This document shows positions 60,360 through 64,000 of a stretch of 64,000 nucleotides of DNA, piece after piece. The position numbers and the translations under genes are program-made. Origin of the DNA: Sabethes cyaneus (Eukaryota; Arthropoda; Insecta; Diptera; Culicidae); NCBI RefSeq assembly GCF_943734655.1, contig NC_071355.1, positions 72,129,449-72,193,448 of the forward strand, in the 5' to 3' direction. Every line of letters begins with the position of its first letter. Position 1 is the first letter of the stretch. The notes under the pieces were generated by a model, which saw only the letters and a list, made by a program, of their open reading frames with translations, did no database searches and had not been told where the DNA came from.

Positions 60360-62215
60360 TGACTATGACTCCTGCAATGAAGCTGCAGTTCATACACGCC
60401 TTCAGTCCTTAGAATGGGCAGCAGTTTTAGCTGATGTTTTTGTGCTGTTGACCACGCTGTTATTCGGTTTTATGATGTGATCTTCGATATCATCCACGTC
60501 TGTAACCCTATTAGACAAAGACTGCCCCGAGTGCAATTCAGTCAACCTTGGTGGACTCCTGAGTTGCGAAATCTTAGAAGCAGATTACGAAAAGTCACAA
60601 AACGCTTTATTAAGCTACGGTCAGAGGAAAACAAGCTTCACGACATGAAAGAACTCTACTCCAGCCGGCTGAGCACAGCATTCCATGAGTACATATTGCG
60701 CAATAAACCGAACGCAAATCCATCGACATTCTGGACTTTTAATATTTTTTTGAAACGATGGTTCTACAATTGATGAAGGGACGGTACGGGAAAGAAATGA
60801 AAATTTTGGTGAAGGAGGGCGAAGCGCGGAAAGGAAGGGGGGGGAGTATTGGTAGCTATGCTTGACAAGTAGTCATTTTGACTCCTACCTTTTGTCCAAT
60901 GCTGGAAGGTGCATGAGTCGAACCAAGCTGTAATCTGAGATTATAACCGGATTCGAACCCACAACACCCTCCAGGGCATGTGGTTCGCTGGTACTTGTAC
61001 CTTTGAACCATAGAGGCGCTGGACAAAAGGAGACCGCAAAATCCACTTCTCAAGGATAGCTACGCGTGTTGGTTGTGTTATCGACACATATTGTGCCGCT
61101 TCCTGCATCAATTGCAGATTACCACCGAGCGAGAAGTTTTAATAAGTTTTAATAGGTAGGAGTCAAAATGACTACTTGTCAAGCATAGCTACCAATACTC
61201 CCCCCCCCTTCCTTTCCGCGCTTCGCCCTCCTTCACCAAAATTTTCATTTCTTTCCCGTACCGTCCCTTCATCAATTGTAGAACCATCGTTTCAAAAAAA
61301 TATTAATATATGTATGACCTCATTCCAAGGTCAAGACTAAAATCTTGAGATTAGTCTATTACATAGGAACGGGGCCTTCCCTCGAAAACCCGCGCCGAGA
61401 AACGCGGCTAACATACGCTGACGGACGAACAGCGTCACGTGCAGTACCTTGCAAGTCGTAAGGACCGGCACAGTGTCGTCGTCCTGAAAGTAAATAGTAG
61501 TTAGATTAAAACTTCTCGCTCGGTGGTAATCTGCAATTGATGCAGGAAGCGGCACAATATGTGTCGATAACACAACCAACACGCGTAGCTATCCTTGAGA
61601 AGTGGATTTTGCGGTCTCCTTTTGTCCAGCGCCTCTATGGTTCAAAGGTACAAGTACCAGCGAACCACATGCCCTGGAGGGTGTTGTGGGTTCGAATCCG
61701 GTTATAATCTCAGATTACAGCTTGGTTCGACTCATGCACCTTCCAGCATTGGACAAAAGGTAGGAGTCAAAATGACTACTTGTCAAGCATAGCTACCAAT
61801 ACTCCCCCCCCCTTCCTTTCCGCGCTTCGCCCTCCTTCACCAAAATTTTCATTTCTTTCCCGTACCGTCCCTTCATCAATTGTAGAACCATCGTTTCAAA
61901 AAAATATTAATATATGTATGACCTCATTCCAAGGTCAAGACTAAAATCTTGAGATTAGTCTGGACTTTTGTGAAGAAGCTTAGGCGTAATGAAGGTATTC
62001 CACACGACGTCTTCTTGACAGATGCTCGCGCGGACTCTGGGCTAAGTAAACATCCGTGTCCCCCGAAGGCAACTTCGGAATCGTTTTCTTTTACAGCAGC
62101 CTTCTCGTCGTACAAAATACGTGTACAACAAACCTAGGGCCATGTGCTGCCGTGTCTTCAATGAAGCCGGTGACGTGTACGATTTCGACATCAGTAAATT
62201 TGTTTATAAGCGTAG
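60360..62215 (+). mobile_element. jockey-type LINE fragment split by a 1.2-kb insertion
   Basis: Plus frames read VIFDIIHVCNPIRQRLPRVQ-like codons, then QPWWTPELRNLRSRLRKVTK, YILRNKPNANPSTFWTF up to 60740. The reading resumes exactly at 61969 as VKKLRRNEGIPHDVFLTD and ends in NEAGDVYDFDISKF-like text. These are the endonuclease-RT linker motifs of jockey-type ORF2 (PWW.PEL..LR; STFW.F.K). A frameshift lies near 60440 and there is a stop after 62115. Confidence 0.75.
60741..61958. mobile_element. 1218-bp palindromic SINE-containing insertion with 11-bp target duplication
   Basis: The flanks tctggactttt at 60730-60740 and 61959-61969 are identical. Inside, ~60745-61140 and ~61508-61895 are inverted and apparently identical; each contains a tRNA-like segment (B-box ggttcgaatcc at ~60951 minus and ~61689 plus). 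A direct copy of the right 200 bases (taggtaggagtcaaaatgac ... cttgagattag) lies at 61155-61355. A linker at 61356-61507 is unique. Two identical 65-codon ORFs on opposite strands are by-products of the palindrome. Confidence 0.85.
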
Positions 62216-62830
62216 GATAAAATTATTAAACTAAATCAAATTGTCTGTACAACTCCAAGTTCATTTCAACACAACACACAATTACAATAAAGTGCCCTTC
62301 CAGTGAGCTTAATACTCTTTTAAGGAAGGGCAAGAACTATTACAATGTATTATTATTATTATTACAAATAATGATTAATTAAATTACGTATCACAGATGG
62401 AGACGGACATCTCAGGGCCGGATGGTTTTTTGACGAAGGAGAAACACCGGTGATGCGAAGTAAGCTGATGGACTCGACGTAGTGGTAGAAGTTGAAAAAC
62501 TTCAGGGAGGGAAAGATCTTGAAATCACGCATACTTGCCTAAAAATGTAGGCTGAAAGACCCCTGTTTCAACTCCGACCTCAGGACCGGGACGTCATGGA
62601 TGGCAGCAAGCAATATGGCTGTAGTGGTTCTTTTTAATCGTCACGAATGGGCCAATTTCCGCTAGAGGTCATGACTGGGTCAGAGTGAACAGGGGCTCGC
62701 ATAGTGCTTCGTTGCGTGCGTACCGTTCGAACTCCCACAGCTATCCGTTGGAACTGGGTTGGTAGATTCATAGGCATGCTGAATCATACGAGTTTTGATC
62801 GCTGTTTATAGTATGTAGTAACGTAAACGT
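62216..62830. other. non-coding DNA
   Basis: Nothing is recognised beyond a short tattattattattatt run near 62350. There are no ORFs with domains. Confidence 0.4.
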
Positions 62831-64000
62831 TTCCGCAAGTGAGCTTTAACATCTTTTTTGAATTTCCATTGACTTCATTCATTTTTTATTCAGACAGGTA
62901 ACATATTGTATCGCGATATTGCGAAGTAAGAGAAGGACTTTTTCATCAGCTCCGTGTTCGGCCTTCTGAGGATTAGATTAGCTCGACCTCTTGTACCGTA
63001 ACTGTGACTTGAAATATCGATCCGCATGTTGTGGTGCGTATTTGTATTGTACAGCATACTATGTATTTGTACTACGCATTGTAACTCACGTAACGCTGAT
63101 ACCGGCAGTACAGATCCATCAGATTCACTGTATAAGTGGATTGTCGGGTATAAACGAGTTTTTTGGTATGTATATAGCCTTCAAACAACGGTTTTGTAGA
63201 TGTTGAAGCGACATCATCTGTGCTTTGCTTGCAGCTCCCCATATCGAAATAAGGTACTGCAGCTTGGACTGAACGAATGCATGATACAGTGTTAGTAGCT
63301 ATTTACGTGGAAGGAATTTGGACGTTTTCCACAAAAAACCACAGACCGAACTTAGACTGGATGACACTGCTTCAATGTGATGCTTCCATTTTAACGAAGA
63401 GTCAAATATAAGCCCAAGGTACTAAAATTTTGCTTCCTGAAGAACTTCGGTACTGTTTACCATTAGATTGAGGCTAGCACCAGATGTCCACCAGATCGCG
63501 AAGATCGGAACATCGTAATTCTTGTTTTGTTTAGGTTGAAAGATAGGAGGTTTTCAGTGAAGTATTGTTGTAGCAATGTCATATCTTCCAACATGTGACC
63601 TATTATTTCGTCAGCATTAAAACCAGGGTACGAAAGAGAGGTATCGTCAGCGAACAAACGTGGTTTCCCGTGTAGATTGAGGTTGGCAATATCGTTTATG
63701 TAGACTAGGACAACACTAGGACTAGGATAACAGTGAACCTAGATTGCTTCCTTGCGGTACACCGACTGTCAAATTGCAGAGACTACTCTTTATTCCGTTG
63801 ATCCCGACATATTGAGTTCGGCCGCGGAGGTAACCTTCCAAAAGCTGATTGGCGACACCCCGGATTCCGTAATAGTCGAACTTACGAAGCAGAATTTGGT
63901 GATCCATAGTATCGAATGCTTTTTTTGAGATCAAGGAATAAAACTCCCATGAGCTTCCCAATATCAAGAGCTTTGGTGATGTCGTCAACAAGCTCACAGG
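62830..64000 (-). mobile_element. CR1/jockey-type LINE reverse transcriptase, running off the window
   Basis: Minus frames give RT blocks in order: KKAFDTMDHQILLRKFDYYG, then NLTVGVPQGSNLGSLL (63722-63997), FADDTSLSYPGF active-site box and FTENLLSFNLNKTRI (63463-63657), then LLTLYHAFVQSKLQYLISIW and MMSLQHLQNRCLKAIY near 63200-63290, and a 3' region to ~62850. The frame is broken near 63720, 63440 and 63100. The 5' part lies beyond the window. Confidence 0.8.

Noticed and set aside
60856..61792. Identical 65-codon ORFs on opposite strands as a duplicated gene
   Set aside because: They read through a tRNA-like SINE segment inside inverted arms; identity follows from the palindrome.

Overview
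This window is eukaryotic, intron-bearing DNA from a mosquito, most probably a culicine such as Aedes. The call rests on short introns of about 54-180 bp and on dense, nested transposable elements: RTE-type, jockey-superfamily and other LINE fragments, a Ty3/gypsy relic, Tc1/mariner, pogo/Tigger, hAT and piggyBac-type remnants, mosquito-style tRNA-derived SINEs and many MITEs. No viral genes, bacterial operons or CRISPR arrays were seen.

Layout. (1) 1-1762 holds the last three coding exons of a + strand gene whose Gln/His/Ala/Pro-rich tail I cannot name. Its 3' side runs into transposon-filled DNA (about 3-10.4 kb: mariner relic, Ty3/gypsy relic with a MITE inside it, a SINE, RTE and jockey-type LINEs). 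A-rich, repeat-poor DNA at 11.4-13.74 kb ends in a cluster of poly(A) signals and looks like a long 3' UTR. (2) 14-28 kb is a repeat domain: SINE and RTE pieces, an exact 160-bp tandem duplication, a pair of nearly identical 740-bp inverted arms, a degenerate ~145-bp tandem array with higher-order structure, and a 3.79-kb apparently perfect (CAGA)n tract. (3) 27-38 kb holds LINE-in-LINE insertions, an internally deleted mariner and several MITEs. (4) 38.7-57.1 kb is the host-gene island. It has two + strand genes (a ~400-aa secreted protein A, and a 139-aa secreted protein B) and two - strand genes (protein C, ~367 aa or more; protein D, about 1587 aa over five exons). They flank a block of nested DNA transposons (pogo interrupted by hAT interrupted by a piggyBac-type MITE) and SINE/LINE debris. 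(5) 57.6-64 kb is again transposon-on-transposon.

The host genes encode putative secreted, low-complexity, mostly disordered proteins. The assembled gene D model is the main biological novelty candidate. A one-codon first coding exon leads to a signal peptide, then to five copies of a (P)xLIGLYNEDGTI-like motif, four copies of an (F/Y)RPEHQKR motif ending in dibasic sites, a Gly-His-Tyr-Gly repeat tract, a mucin-like Thr tract and a basic C-terminus. Gene B uses the same ATG|GT one-codon start architecture. Gene A appears to have had its 12-codon first coding exon split by a hAT element, leaving an intronic ATG as the likely present start. All family calls come from reading motifs by eye; no database search was possible.
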